A stretch of 64,000 nucleotides of DNA from Ascaphus truei (Eukaryota; Chordata; Amphibia; Anura; Ascaphidae), in NCBI GenBank assembly GCA_036426205.1, contig CM071573.1:69508585-69572584 (forward strand), written 5' to 3'. This document shows positions 38,164 to 48,046 of the stretch, piece after piece. The translations under genes and the position numbers were made by a program. The number at the start of each line of letters is the position of its first letter. The stretch's first letter is position 1. The notes beneath the pieces are model-generated. The model had not been told where the DNA came from. It did not search any database and was given only the letters and a program-made list of their open reading frames with translations.

Positions 38164-38322
38164 ACACTATATATAGATATATATATATAGATATTATATT
38201 ATATATATAGATATAGATAATAGAGAGATATAATATATATATTATATATATATCTATATATATATAATATATATTATATAATATATATACACACAGTATA
38301 TATATATATATATATATATGAT
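38164..38322. repeat. TA-rich microsatellite
   Basis: Irregular TATATAGATA tracts at the right end of copy 2, ending in ACACACAGTATATA. It occupies the place of 14220-15600 in copy 1. Confidence 0.85.
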
Positions 38323-38558
38323 AAAAAAAATCACTGCACTCCAATAGAAATTCCAATAAGAATAGGTGCAGGCCCATATAAAATAATAAAAGTATACATT
38401 AACGCATAGCAGCAAAAAGGGAGACAGCACTCAGGTGAATGAAAAATAAATGTATTAAATACAGCACATAACTCCAAAGTATGTGCGTATTTAATACATT
38501 AGTTTTCATTCCACCGAGTGTGTCTCCCTTTTTGCTGCTATGCGGTACTGATACTTTC

Positions 38559-38570
<12 letters not shown>
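38323..38570. repeat. Hairpin repeat, second copy with both arms
   Basis: The left arm CGCATAGCAGCAAAAAGGGA and its right counterpart TCCCTTTTTGCTGCTATGCG are perfect inverted repeats around a short TACAGCACATAACTCC loop region. Same family as 15606-15860. It lies in fut11 intron 2. Confidence 0.75.
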
Positions 38571-38607
<37 letters not shown>

Positions 38608-38625
38608 TACACATACATACACAAT
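38560..38625. repeat. (TA)n then (CA)n microsatellite
   Basis: About 20 TA units followed by ACACACATACACATACAT. Confidence 0.85.
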
Positions 38626-38970
38626 TATGCTAAACAATAGTGTTTACTTATTCAACAAAACATTTGCCCATAACAATACTTTGGGAACGATCATCTTGTT
38701 TTGGACGTGTGTCCTGCAATAACATGAGTAAGGGTGGCCCGTGTGTTTCAAACATCACCTATATTCATAAAGATGGGAACCAGTGTCAGAGTCTCTATAG
38801 CCATCTGTGACAATGGGAAAAGCGTACAGATGGGGCACACGGAAGAACTGACTCTGTACAGTGACCAAGCTAATAAAGAACTGAAGAGTTAATATTAAAA
38901 GGTGACTTCCAGGTAACTAATATAACATAGGCATGGGGTTAGTGTAGTATATGGTAAAGACGGAATGTAC

Positions 38971-39596
38971 CTGTCACTTTCTGGGAGCTCCTCAGCACTC
39001 CCCAGACCCGGCACTGGCATAGGGCAACCCATATGATTGTACTCAGCAATGTGTGACTCTGGTGCTGGAGTTTTTCGATGTGTTTTTCTATGCTCCCTCT
39101 GTGCTGTGGTCCTACCGTTCTCCTGATCACAGACAAAGCACTCAAACCCATTGAGATAATTGGGTATAGTCATGTCATTCACCCCCCATTCTCTCCTTTC
39201 AATGCTCCCCAGTAGGAATTTGTTGGTGGTTCCTCCAGGCTTCTTGTACTTCAGGTATTTCAGATACTCGTCGTCGTCTCCGTCCAGAGACGAGATGAAC
39301 TCTGCCAGCTCCTTGGGAGAAGGAAAGTCATCGATCATTATAATCGAGAAGTTGTTGGGCATCCAATCCTTCACAGATGGGGAGCCTCGGTAAACGGGAA
39401 TTGCTCCTAAATGCATTGGGCGCCAAAGCTTCTCTGTCAAATAGTCAGCACAGATGGCATTCTCCATGGCCAGGTGGAACTTATACCTGGCAGTAAATGC
39501 CATGAACTCTGGATCTTCAGTGGTGGCTGTTGATGTGTCCTCCAGCCTCTTGCTAGGAAAATGATGGTTGTTCAGGCACTGGCCATACGAATCTAC
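38971..39596 (-). CDS. fut11: fut11 exon 2 (catalytic GT10 motif)
   Basis: Acceptor TTTTTTTGTCATTCAG before 39596, donor ACAG|GTACAT at 38970. 626 nt, in phase 0, out phase 2. It encodes the GDP-fucose-binding half of a GT10 fucosyltransferase. The family signature spans residues 419-451 of the joined protein, with YKFHLAMEN, then [10 protein letters not shown] and GAIPVYRG, and is followed by DWMPNN. The segment [12 protein letters not shown] near the end is typical of the FUT10/FUT11 branch. FUT11 is preferred over FUT10 because of the sec24c and chchd1 neighbours. FUT10/FUT11 were long listed as alpha-1,3-fucosyltransferases; more recent work describes them as ER protein O-fucosyltransferases (POFUT3/POFUT4). 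Confidence 0.95.
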
Positions 39597-39756
39597 CTGA
39601 ATGACAAAAAAAGGCAATCATTAAAAAACAGTAAGAGTTGCAGCCTGAGCTTTAGAGAGTTATTTTATTTGGCTCCATGTCTGTTGATTTATGGTGTTCT
39701 TAATGGACAAATATGAGTTCTTCAAATATGACATTTCAGTGTACAGAGGTTTAGAA

Positions 39757-39913
39757 CAGTGGTGCCAGTCCTCAAGTCCTGCCACCACATCTTCAGGATA
39801 ACACTGCTTCAGCACAGGTGGCTGAGTTGAAGACTGAGCAAGTGATTGAGTCACCAGTGCTGAAGCAGGGATATCCTGAAAGGGGAGTTGAGGACTGGAG
39901 TTGAGCACCCCTG
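39757..39913. mobile_element. hAT MITE in fut11 intron 1
   Basis: Starts CAGTGGTGCCAGTCCTC, ends GAGTTGAGCACCCCTG, with the CTGCTTCAGCACAGGTG core and its inverse. Target duplication GTTTAGAA (39749-39756) versus GTATAGAA (39914-39921), 7 of 8. Confidence 0.85.
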
Positions 39914-40070
39914 GTATAGAAAACTTATAGGTTTTTTTTCTTTATGAAGAACTCCAAGGTACATTGCAATATATCACAACCTACAACATATCTACACTCT
40001 GCTGGATCATTACAACTTCTACAACTGTGGCCCATTTTGTTTGGTAATAAAGATTCTGCGTAAAGACTTA

Positions 40071-40410
40071 TAGGCTGCGTCCATAGAGGGGGGAGCCGTG
40101 CTCGTCCGCGCTGACGCTGAGGCCCGTCTGTGCAATCAGGAGCGATTGCATGAACTAGCAGACGAGCCAGCGTGCACGATCGGGAGACGGGGCATTGACG
40201 TCACTGGGCCAATAGCCCGCGAAGCCCCGACGTCAACATCAAGGCGCCGTTGACGCTGCTTCGCTGTGATTGTCGGCTGAAAATCCCTGCGCCTCAGCAC
40301 GCCTGCGGAGGCTCGCGGGAGCCCCCTCTCAACACATCCTCATTGGGGATGACGGGGCTCATCGCGGAGCGTCCGCACGGCTCAGCGCTGACTGTCCTAT
40401 GGACGCAGCC
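40071..40410. mobile_element. GC-rich MITE with TTA target duplication (type B)
   Basis: TTA at 40068-40070 and 40411-40413. Terminal repeat GGCTGCGTCCATAG at both ends, with two extra bases (TA) at the left. Contains TGACGTCA (40196-40203) and CCAAT (40209-40213) five bases apart. Lies in fut11 intron 1. Confidence 0.75.
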
Positions 40411-40870
40411 TTAGTTTTCCTGTGCTTTTGTTTGCATTTCTCCTGTGTCATGGTTCATTCGGTGTAATCCTGACCAAATCACTTTATTTCTACGCTGTTC
40501 AAGCTGCTTTTTGCAGGGATCGCTGTAAAAAATAAATGAAAAAAAGGCTTACTAGGGTGCTGAAATAGTGGAATACTGGAACAACAAACAACTACATTAC
40601 TAATCATATCATGTGGCATCTATCCTGTTCTTTTCTTCTTTGCAAGTTACTACTGAAATGGGAATGATGTAATGTCGGGTATTTCAATAGTGGAAATTAT
40701 AGATGTGGAATTGAAAACGTAGCTACACGTAGCCAGCCTAAAAATCTTCCATTACAAGTGACATTACAGAAGTCCTAGATTCAACAAGTTTTATGTAATA
40801 CAAATCTAACCAAGGTAAAATGACTTCATTGTGTAGTGCGGATTGCACAAAATTCTTACGTGCTGATTAC
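40411..40870. other. fut11 intron 1 sequence
   Basis: Intronic sequence between the type B MITE and the donor of exon 1. Nothing else recognised. Confidence 0.6.
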
Positions 40871-42010
40871 CTGGATGTATTTCATAAGCTCCTTCACATA
40901 TCTGTCTCTGTCTGATGGGACATCGCAGTGGGATTGCATGTACAATACAGGGGCATATCCATTCTTTCTCCATTGGTTTTTTTCAGCTAAAGGTACGGCT
41001 GGGTTCTGCAAGTAGCCAATGGTGGGCAACCACTGCAGGGTCAGGGGGTAATCGGACTCCCTTCTGAAAGTGGCAGTGTAATTAAAGAGCTTGATCCCTG
41101 GCAAATGTGACAGGACGTAGTTATTCATGGGAGACTCCTCATGAAACAGCGCCCACGTCTGATGGGACAGCCTGGGGAGGGGTGCTTCATAGGCCCTGAA
41201 GTCTGTCCCATAAAAGATGATAGACTTAGTCCTCTTGTGAAGCTTCACCCTCTTGTTTTTGGTGACCAGACAAGAGCTGAGAGGGCAGTTGATCCGCTCA
41301 GTCGCATCTGGGAAATGAGGAAAGAGGTTTTCACTCCACCAAAGGAGTATTGGCAGCTCTTTGTTGCTTCTAATGTCGTTGTTGCCAGGACCCCGGTAAG
41401 AGTCCACGGTCAGAGTCCCCAATTCCATTGCAGAGAAGGCGTTAGAGGGTCCCCAGTACTCAGACATCATGCTCTCTTCTGGGAACTCCCTCGTTTCCCC
41501 TGAGCTATGCTGGCTGTGACCTGGCAGCCATTCTTGGTTCATATCTTCCATACCTGGGTCAGGCCAAACTACCCCCTCTCCCTCTGGGCTCATGTCCCCC
41601 ATATACCCCAGAGCATCGGGTTCCCCCTGTCTGGGTTCCGCCAAAGCAGAGACAGGAGTCAGTAAACACAAGGCACACAGTGCAACACAGTAACTAAGTA
41701 AGCCATATGTTTTATATTGCTGGAGATCTACAAACCTAGATGACATCCACCCCAAAGTCCAATCAGTATAGGGCAGCAGATAACCTCTGATCTCAGATGT
41801 AGTTTCTGGCCCATTCCCAGTCTTTGCTTCTGCACCTCTGACACGTTGCTTACTTGTATTCTCTGTAGAAGTATTGTCATAGAGATGGCTCCTGTGACAT
41901 GTGCATTCAGTCCCAGCACCAATTCCTGTGCAGGGAGCCGCGTTCTGCATTCTCTTCTTAGAGCCAGCTCTGCTCGCAGACTTTAAGTGTGTCGCTGGTC
42001 TTGTTTCCAT
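40871..42010 (-). CDS. fut11: fut11 exon 1 (start, membrane anchor, N-terminal GT10 half)
   Basis: It runs from ATG at 42010-42008 to the donor ATCCAG|GTAATC (40870). 380 codons. The first ATG has a good context (G at -3, G at +4) and an in-frame TAG upstream. An inner ATG (41746-41744, residue 89) sits just before the hydrophobic anchor [20 protein letters not shown] (residues about 101-120) and gives a protein of 549 residues, closer to the human 492. From the first ATG the total is 637. Further on come [37 protein letters not shown] and HEESPMNN, conserved in the FUT10/FUT11 N-terminal domain, and [14 protein letters not shown] before the splice. Type II membrane or signal-anchored protein of the secretory pathway. 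Which start is used is unsettled; I favour the inner one for length. Confidence 0.93.
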
Positions 42011-42129
42011 CACTAGAGCTGCATCCTATCTCCCCTGCATGCAGTTACAGAGAGATACACTGTATCCCGGCAGGATGCGATCTCCTGGCAAAGCTTCCTG
42101 CCTGTGTGGCTGCAACAAGCCACTCTCCC

Positions 42130-42167
42130 TTTTTTTTTTTTTTTTTTTTTTTAAATCAAACTTTATT
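42130..42167 (-). mobile_element. Poly(A) tail with AATAAA of a retro-inserted sequence
   Basis: The plus strand has 23 T (42130-42152) followed ten bases later by TTTATT (42162-42167). Read on the minus strand this is AATAAA, ten bases, then a long A run, the 3' end of a retrotransposed transcript. The body should extend right towards 42300, where GTCGAAACGTTGG is seen. The source was not identified. It lies about 120 bp upstream of the fut11 start codon. Confidence 0.5.
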
Positions 42168-42354
42168 AACATGAGCCTTACACTGCATTACAAGTATTAA
42201 ATGTCGTGTTAAATGTCATTTATACAAACTAAATGTTGATGAATCTCCAGCCACTCAAAGTTGAACATGCGGTCCATTTTTCTTTACATTTTACATAGCA
42301 CAGACCAACGTTTCGACCTCTAAGGCGTGTAATATAGTTATTAATATTAATAGC

Positions 42355-42610
42355 TCGCGCGTCTATTAGAATTGGCTGTGTTAGCCAGACGTTTCTGTAC
42401 TAGGGACGTGCGCGCGTACAGGCGTGAGCAGTGGCGCGGCAGACCAGGGAAATGACAATAAAATTGTAGTTCTGCGCTGCTGTCACGCCGCAAACCAATC
42501 ACAGCGCGGCCCTAACGATGTGCCGTCAGAGTCACGCCCCCTAACCACACGCATCACCTCTTGCACCCTAACAATTAAACGCGCACGCCACGTGCAACAC
42601 CGGGTGCGCA
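42355..42610 (-). promoter_or_regulatory. CpG-rich region upstream of fut11
   Basis: High local CpG density (GCGCGTACAGGCG, CACGCCGC, GGTGCGC), with a CCAAT box in CAAACCAATCACAGCGCGGC. It is the best candidate for the fut11 promoter, but it could also be part of an unidentified GC-rich repeat. Confidence 0.3.
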
Positions 42611-42789
42611 AAAGTGTCTACTATATAACAAGCCTTAGGAAGGACCTTAATCTAGGTAACTCATGGTCTTTGCTATGTGGATCAAATATTCAACTTGAAG
42701 ATTCGTCAATATTGATCTGTATGGGACAGGTGACTTTATTGTCTTCTCTGGAGCACCCGGTAACTTCTCTCTTTTACTTTGTGTATTGA

Positions 42790-43169
42790 TCATGTTTTTT
42801 GATCTGGTTGTCGTCTTGGTCTTTCAATCTCTCTTGGGATCCAGTCGAATATCATCTTTGTCCAACAATGGTCATTTCTTCTTGCGGTATTTCCAGCTCA
42901 CCGGCATTTTAATTTCGTTACCTATGTGATGATGTCACAGACTATTCATTGGTTTCAAACCCATTCTGTTTACGGTCTCTTCGGGGAATACCCAGCAGAT
43001 ATCTCTCCATACTTCTTGAAGATGTCTGAAGCGTCTGAATTATCTTCGCATTTAGGATCCAAGTTTCACATCCATATGTGAGCATGGGCAGAATATACTG
43101 TTTGAACGCTTTCCTTTTGAGGCATAGTGGCAGGATCCTTTGAAAGATAGCAATTTCTTTCAAATGCAC
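42790..43169 (-). mobile_element. RTE-like non-LTR retrotransposon fragment
   Basis: The frame from 43169 reads QYILPMLTYGCETWILN and then MERYLLGIPRRDRKQN, the post-polymerase segment of RTE-type reverse transcriptases. In a shifted frame further down it reads DWIPREIERPRRQP, also typical of the C-terminus. It is broken by at least one frameshift and lacks the endonuclease and catalytic core, so it is a dead 5'-truncated copy. Confidence 0.75.
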
Positions 43170-43179
43170 TTCATTATAT

Positions 43180-43821
43180 TGTGGCAGGTCGGCCTCGCGG
43201 CAGGGTCAATAAGACGCTAAGACACCGTGTAAAGCTTAACTGTAGTTGTTTATTATCCAGCAAACAAATAAGCATCAGGTGCACTGTCCCTTTAAGAAAA
43301 CCAAATCATATAAATAAACACCTATTCCCTTTAGGGAAAGCCAACTATACCATAGCTTTCGCCCTCACTAACTGCATGGCCAGCTAAGCTGGTGGCCAAG
43401 CCAAAAACATGCCCTGGCATATGCCACGATGTAACACAGTCTCTGCATACAATAATAAGGGTTTTGCTTATCTTAGTCCTTTTTGTAGCAGACGCCCCTG
43501 CTTCAGCACGGTCTCTCCTCCTTTCATCCTAGGGGAACTCAGCCCCACGTTGAGCCCAGAGAAACTCCTCTGTAGGTCCTCTATACCAGCTTCCGCAGCT
43601 GGAGAGCACTTCTATCTCCGCCCTTCTCTCGGGAAAACAGTTTCTCTGTCTGGCAGCTTCTTGTGTCTTTTAAAACACTCCCTCATTCAGTTAATTCAGA
43701 CCAGGCTGATTAATTAGGCAGCAGCTGCATTAGCCATTCCAGTGAGGATTAACTCTCTGTGAGCTAGAAAAGTACATTTACTGCACTGTTCCAGCACCTA
43801 GAGATACCTGATGGTATCACA
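43180..43821 (-). mobile_element. Solo LTR
   Basis: 642 bp. On the minus strand it starts TGTGATACCATCAGG and ends CGACCTGCCACA, and AATAAA at about 43253 precedes the end. The tetramer ATAT flanks both ends (43176-43179, 43822-43825), although the right flank is a TA-rich run. It adjoins the RTE fragment. No internal coding region. Confidence 0.6.
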
Positions 43822-43989
43822 ATATATATAACATTATCTATTCTCTACATTTCGTCTCTCAACAGAGTTGGCCCCACTAGGCTTCCACTTGCCCCCTGAC
43901 GGCACCAGAGGTTCACTACACTTGATTCTCAGGGTTTTTCTAGGGATCACAGGGCAGGGGTTAGAATATAAGTTGGTTCACTGTATTTG

Positions 43990-44228
43990 TAATAATAATA
44001 GCATGTTCTTGTATAGCGCTGCATGTTATACGTAGCGCTTTACAGAGACATTTTGCAGGCACAGGTCCCTGTCCCAGTGGAGCTTACAATCTATGTTTTT
44101 GGTGCCTGAGGCACAGGGAGATAAAGTGACTTGCCCAAGGTCACAAGGAGCCGACACTAGGAATTTAACCAGGCTCCCCTGCTTCAAACTCAGTGCCAGT
44201 CAGTGTCTTTACTCACTGAGCCACTCCC
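43990..44228 (-). mobile_element. tRNA-derived CORE/MIR-like SINE
   Basis: Same family as 5868-6142: minus strand GAGTGGCTCAGTGAGTAAAG head, CTTGGGCAAGTCACTTTATC body, ATTGTAAGCTCC, and a tail in GCGCTATACAAG. Confidence 0.75.
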
Positions 44229-45660
44229 TTGTAGTGTTGGTGCTCTTGCTAAAGGCGGCATTGGGAGCCGAAACGTAGAGAATACATTTCACCTGGTACA
44301 CATTGGAGTGTGTGTGTTCCCATTTTCTTTCTTTGTGCTGCTCTGCTGACTCTTGGACAGTATGCACCATTGAAGATCTACATCAATCAAGTGAGTGCTC
44401 TGTCTCTTACAGAGACAGACACGTTTGAAGTTGTGAGCAACAGAAAGCTCAATATGCAAGTGAAAATAGATGTACTATGACTTTTGGAGGTTGGATTCCA
44501 GGACATACATCCCCTACACTAATCTCTCCAGGTCCACGCAGAAATCATTGTATGAGCATATCCAAACATGTTTAGCTGAATACAGTCCTACTTACACAAA
44601 AATATTTTATATGCAATTATCAATGTAATTGTAATAAACATCCCCCCCCAAAAAATTATTTAATTAGTAATATACTATTGTAGCCCTCCGTTCCCAGCTT
44701 CTAGTGAGATTATTTGGGTGTGTTATGTATGGCTACTTCGCATGGGTTACTTTTCAGGGGCTAGATTCAGGCAGCTGGGTGATGAGGTAGCAAGGTTGTA
44801 AAATAATGGGCACCAGAAACTTTTGTAGTACAACTGTCATTTAGTAGTGTCTCTAAGCACAGGGACTAATCATACACATTTTGACAACGTTGCACTGTAT
44901 TTTATATCAGACATACATAAATATGGTTCTTCCATCAGTGCCCACTCTTAACACTTGAATGGAAGTATATTTACTTAGTTGCTCTACATAGATGTGGGAC
45001 CTGGCCCCCCTTGTTACTTCGGGATATCATTGGCATTAATCCAATTTTACTAGGCCCCATACGGGAGTCCTGGTGGATCTTTCTCACGTGACATGATACC
45101 TTTGGCCTTTTTAGGAATTGCCACTTCCATACAGACTGATAAGGAATATTCATGTAGATCTGCGGTTAGAGCTGATCCGCCGACACCCAGGAGCGCTCTT
45201 TCCTGAAGCCCTTTGTGGTGTGCCGTATTCCCTTTCCTGTAATATTCAGGGCTCCGTTCCTTCTTTTGGGGATCCTTACTTAAAGGGTGCTGTCCCTATC
45301 TACAACATAAACAGGGGGGCCTGGTCTGTGCTATTACTTTATAAACATCACTTATCTAATCTCCCCAAGGCTCCTCACCTCTTGTCCTCCTGGAACATAA
45401 CCTTCTCGAACTTTCCATTCCCTTTATATACTCTCCATAATGTCATGATCCCATGACGACACAGGGTGGGATCTGGTACACACTTACCATACTAGTAACC
45501 TTTAAAGTGGGGGAGGGAGAGGGTGTGTTACACTATGATAGTAGCAGATTACATCAGTCGCCTTGTTCTCATTTTTTTTAAATGTTATTTTTCCATCTCA
45601 TCAGCTTTTTATTTCACAGGGTTGAAATTTACAGACATTTGGCAAACTTGTTTGCCTAAT
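44229..45660. other. Intergenic, no gene recognised
   Basis: Between sec24c and fut11. Starts with GGGAGCCGAAACGTAGAG, a motif seen in frog foldback repeats. A plus-strand frame of 112 codons (45118-45456) has no recognisable motif and no intron signals, and I do not call it a gene. Confidence 0.5.
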
Positions 45661-45765
45661 GCAGGGGTGGCCAACTCCAGTCCTCAAGGGCCACTAACAG
45701 ATCAGGTTTTAAGGATATCCCTACTGCAGCACAGGTGGCTCAATCAGAGGCTCAGTCTTCAACAG
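45661..45765. mobile_element. hAT MITE, left half only
   Basis: Starts CAGGGGTGGCCAACTCCAG and runs through CTGCAGCACAGGTGGCTCAA to GGCTCAGTCTTCAAC. The inverted right arm is absent. Confidence 0.75.
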
Positions 45766-46946
45766 AGCTTTTAATTTTGGGGCTAATGTCATTATTTTCT
45801 ACACAAAAAAAAGGATATGATAAAAGTGTCAAATTACTATTCGCCTCTAGGTACAAAGTCTTCTGATAAATACAAAATATTACTGAAATGTATTTGGTTA
45901 TAATGGAAATATTAAGCCTCATATTTAACCCAATATAATATATTAGTATATTAAATACATGACTAAAAAGAGATGACTTCAGTGATGCACTTTTGAAGCA
46001 GCAATCCCCCTAAAACGGGTGTCTGCCGCCTCAAGAAAGACGAGCCATTGTATAAAAAAGTATTTCTCCAAAATATTCCGAGAGCCCCAACACATGCATG
46101 AATATTGCACTCCCACAAACATATATACTGTGCACACACTAATAGGTATATACCGTATAAGCATGAACATACGACAAAATATGTGGGGGAATAAAATGCA
46201 TCTCACAATGAGTCCCTTTATTTATTTTTTTGTGCAAAAGTTTGTCATTTACAAATACACAATACATACACGACCCCCCCCTCACAGATTTTTAATATAA
46301 AAACAGCCTCAAAAAGTATGACGAGGTCTCTTAAATTAAAAAAATGCAACAAAAGATTAGCGTGGACTGCTGCTTTAATGCTTGGAGTGCCAGAGGGGCT
46401 ACAGTACCACGGCCCCTCTGACCACGACCGCTGCTCTGAAGCAGTCATGTGATCACTCAGTCACGGATGAAGATGTGATTTTGGGCAGTAGGTCACACTG
46501 CCTTTCTCCTTACCGGCACCACTGAAGATATTTCCATTGAAAGGACCAGGAGATTGATCTGGCGAGAGCAGTAGTTCCTGCAATACGTGGATTTATAAGT
46601 CACTGATGAAGGAAGAGGGGCCACCCTCCTTTCTGTTCCTGGTCAGTGTAGATCGCTCTTCACGAGCTAAAACAAGCAGGATTGTTTTTGATGGGGCACC
46701 TGGAGTGCCAGACCCCATGACATAGTAGCTACATCTTGGGGCACTCAAAAGGGGTTAACACTAGAAAAATCTCACCCATTCATTTGGAACGGTCAAGTTT
46801 ACGTCGTTGGAATCATTCTTACAACCAGTAGGCTCCCAGAAATTAAAGGGCTGCTCATTTTCATCATCGTTGCTCTTCTGTACACTAAAACTGTGTCAAC
46901 CATTGCTGTTCATTATGCACCACAGCATTATGCTGATAAACTAGAC
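45766..46946. other. Intergenic, no gene recognised
   Basis: AT-rich. GGACTGCTGCTTTAA at 46364-46378 looks like the right end of a TTAA MITE of the 6172/63438 family; the rest of that element is not clear. Confidence 0.45.
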
Positions 46947-47130
46947 CAAGAGTGGTTAACTCGTTCTTAAGGGCCACCAAACAAGTCAAGATTTCATATA
47001 TACTTGCTGCAGCACAGGAAGCTCAATCAGTGGCTCACTCATTTTGACTGAGCCACCTGTGCTGAAGCAGGGATAACCTGAAACCTTGACCTGTTGAGTG
47101 GCCCTTTAGGACTGGAGTTGGCCAGCCCTG
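46947..47130. mobile_element. hAT MITE with perfect 8-bp target duplication
   Basis: AACTAGAC at 46939-46946 is repeated exactly at 47131-47138. The element starts CAAGAGTGGTTAACTCG and ends GAGTTGGCCAGCCCTG. This copy fixes the family as hAT. Confidence 0.92.
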
Positions 47131-47942
47131 AACTAGACTATGATGTACCTTTCTCTGTTACCACAGGTTTAGTGAATACAGTGACTAGTCGCCAATATAT
47201 TAAAGGGGTGAGAGGCTTCGGCACTGTGTCTGAACCAGGAAGAGGAGGACAGGTACATTGTGGAGAAATGACAAGTGATTATTTGCTAAAGAAATAAGGC
47301 CACCAACATTAGTTTTCTGTAGACGAGGGGAAAGGCATGACCAATGTCTTGGCAACGATGGCCGTGTGTAAATCAAAACAATAGTGCAACTTCCTCTTGC
47401 GATTGTGTATAGCTGCATCGTAAGCAGAATTACATTTGGCCATCACAAATGGAACTAAACCCAACCATGTTATTGCAGATGATCGCTGCAAACTGCAGAT
47501 CAGAACAAGGCGGCATTCAGAAGTTTGAGCATTTGCTTGTTTTAACAAATGTTGCTGAGCTTCGACCTTGAGCAAAGTACATAAGAAGAGAAGTGTGAAA
47601 TGTTTACTTAAGTTCCCGATGCAGGTGAAACTTGCCTATTTGGTTTTGCAAAAACCTGCAAATTTTGCACAACAAAACGTTTAGTCAAGCATTTAAAAGT
47701 CAATCTGCTAGGCCATATGCTTCTTTGTATACAGCCATGTTTGCTACATTATGTCACAGGAGTCGAAATCGACAACATTTTTGGCAAATAATTTTGCACT
47801 ATGACTTTTAGAAGCATCATATCTACTCTTAAAATAAAGTCTCAACATTCAACAAATCTAGGCGTGTCAGTTTTAAAAACACAATTTAGATTATTCCCCA
47901 GTATTACAATACCTGTTTTTACTCTTGCCTCCATAAACAATA
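47131..47942. other. Intergenic, nothing recognised
   Basis: No exon or repeat family recognised between the hAT MITE and the C24 run. Confidence 0.5.
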
Positions 47943-47966
47943 CCCCCCCCCCCCCCCCCCCCCCCC
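47943..47966. repeat. C24 homopolymer
   Basis: Twenty-four consecutive C, just beyond the probable end of the sec24c transcript. Confidence 0.9.
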
Positions 47967-48046
47967 AAAAGTGTTCAAAACACAAGGGGGAAAACAAAAA
48001 AAATTGGTTTATCTGTTCACAAGCAATTCACTAAAATACATCTTAA

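Noticed and set aside
45118..45456. 112-codon plus-strand ORF in the sec24c-fut11 intergenic region
   Set aside because: No recognisable domain, no promoter or splice signals. Length is expected by chance in 64 kb.
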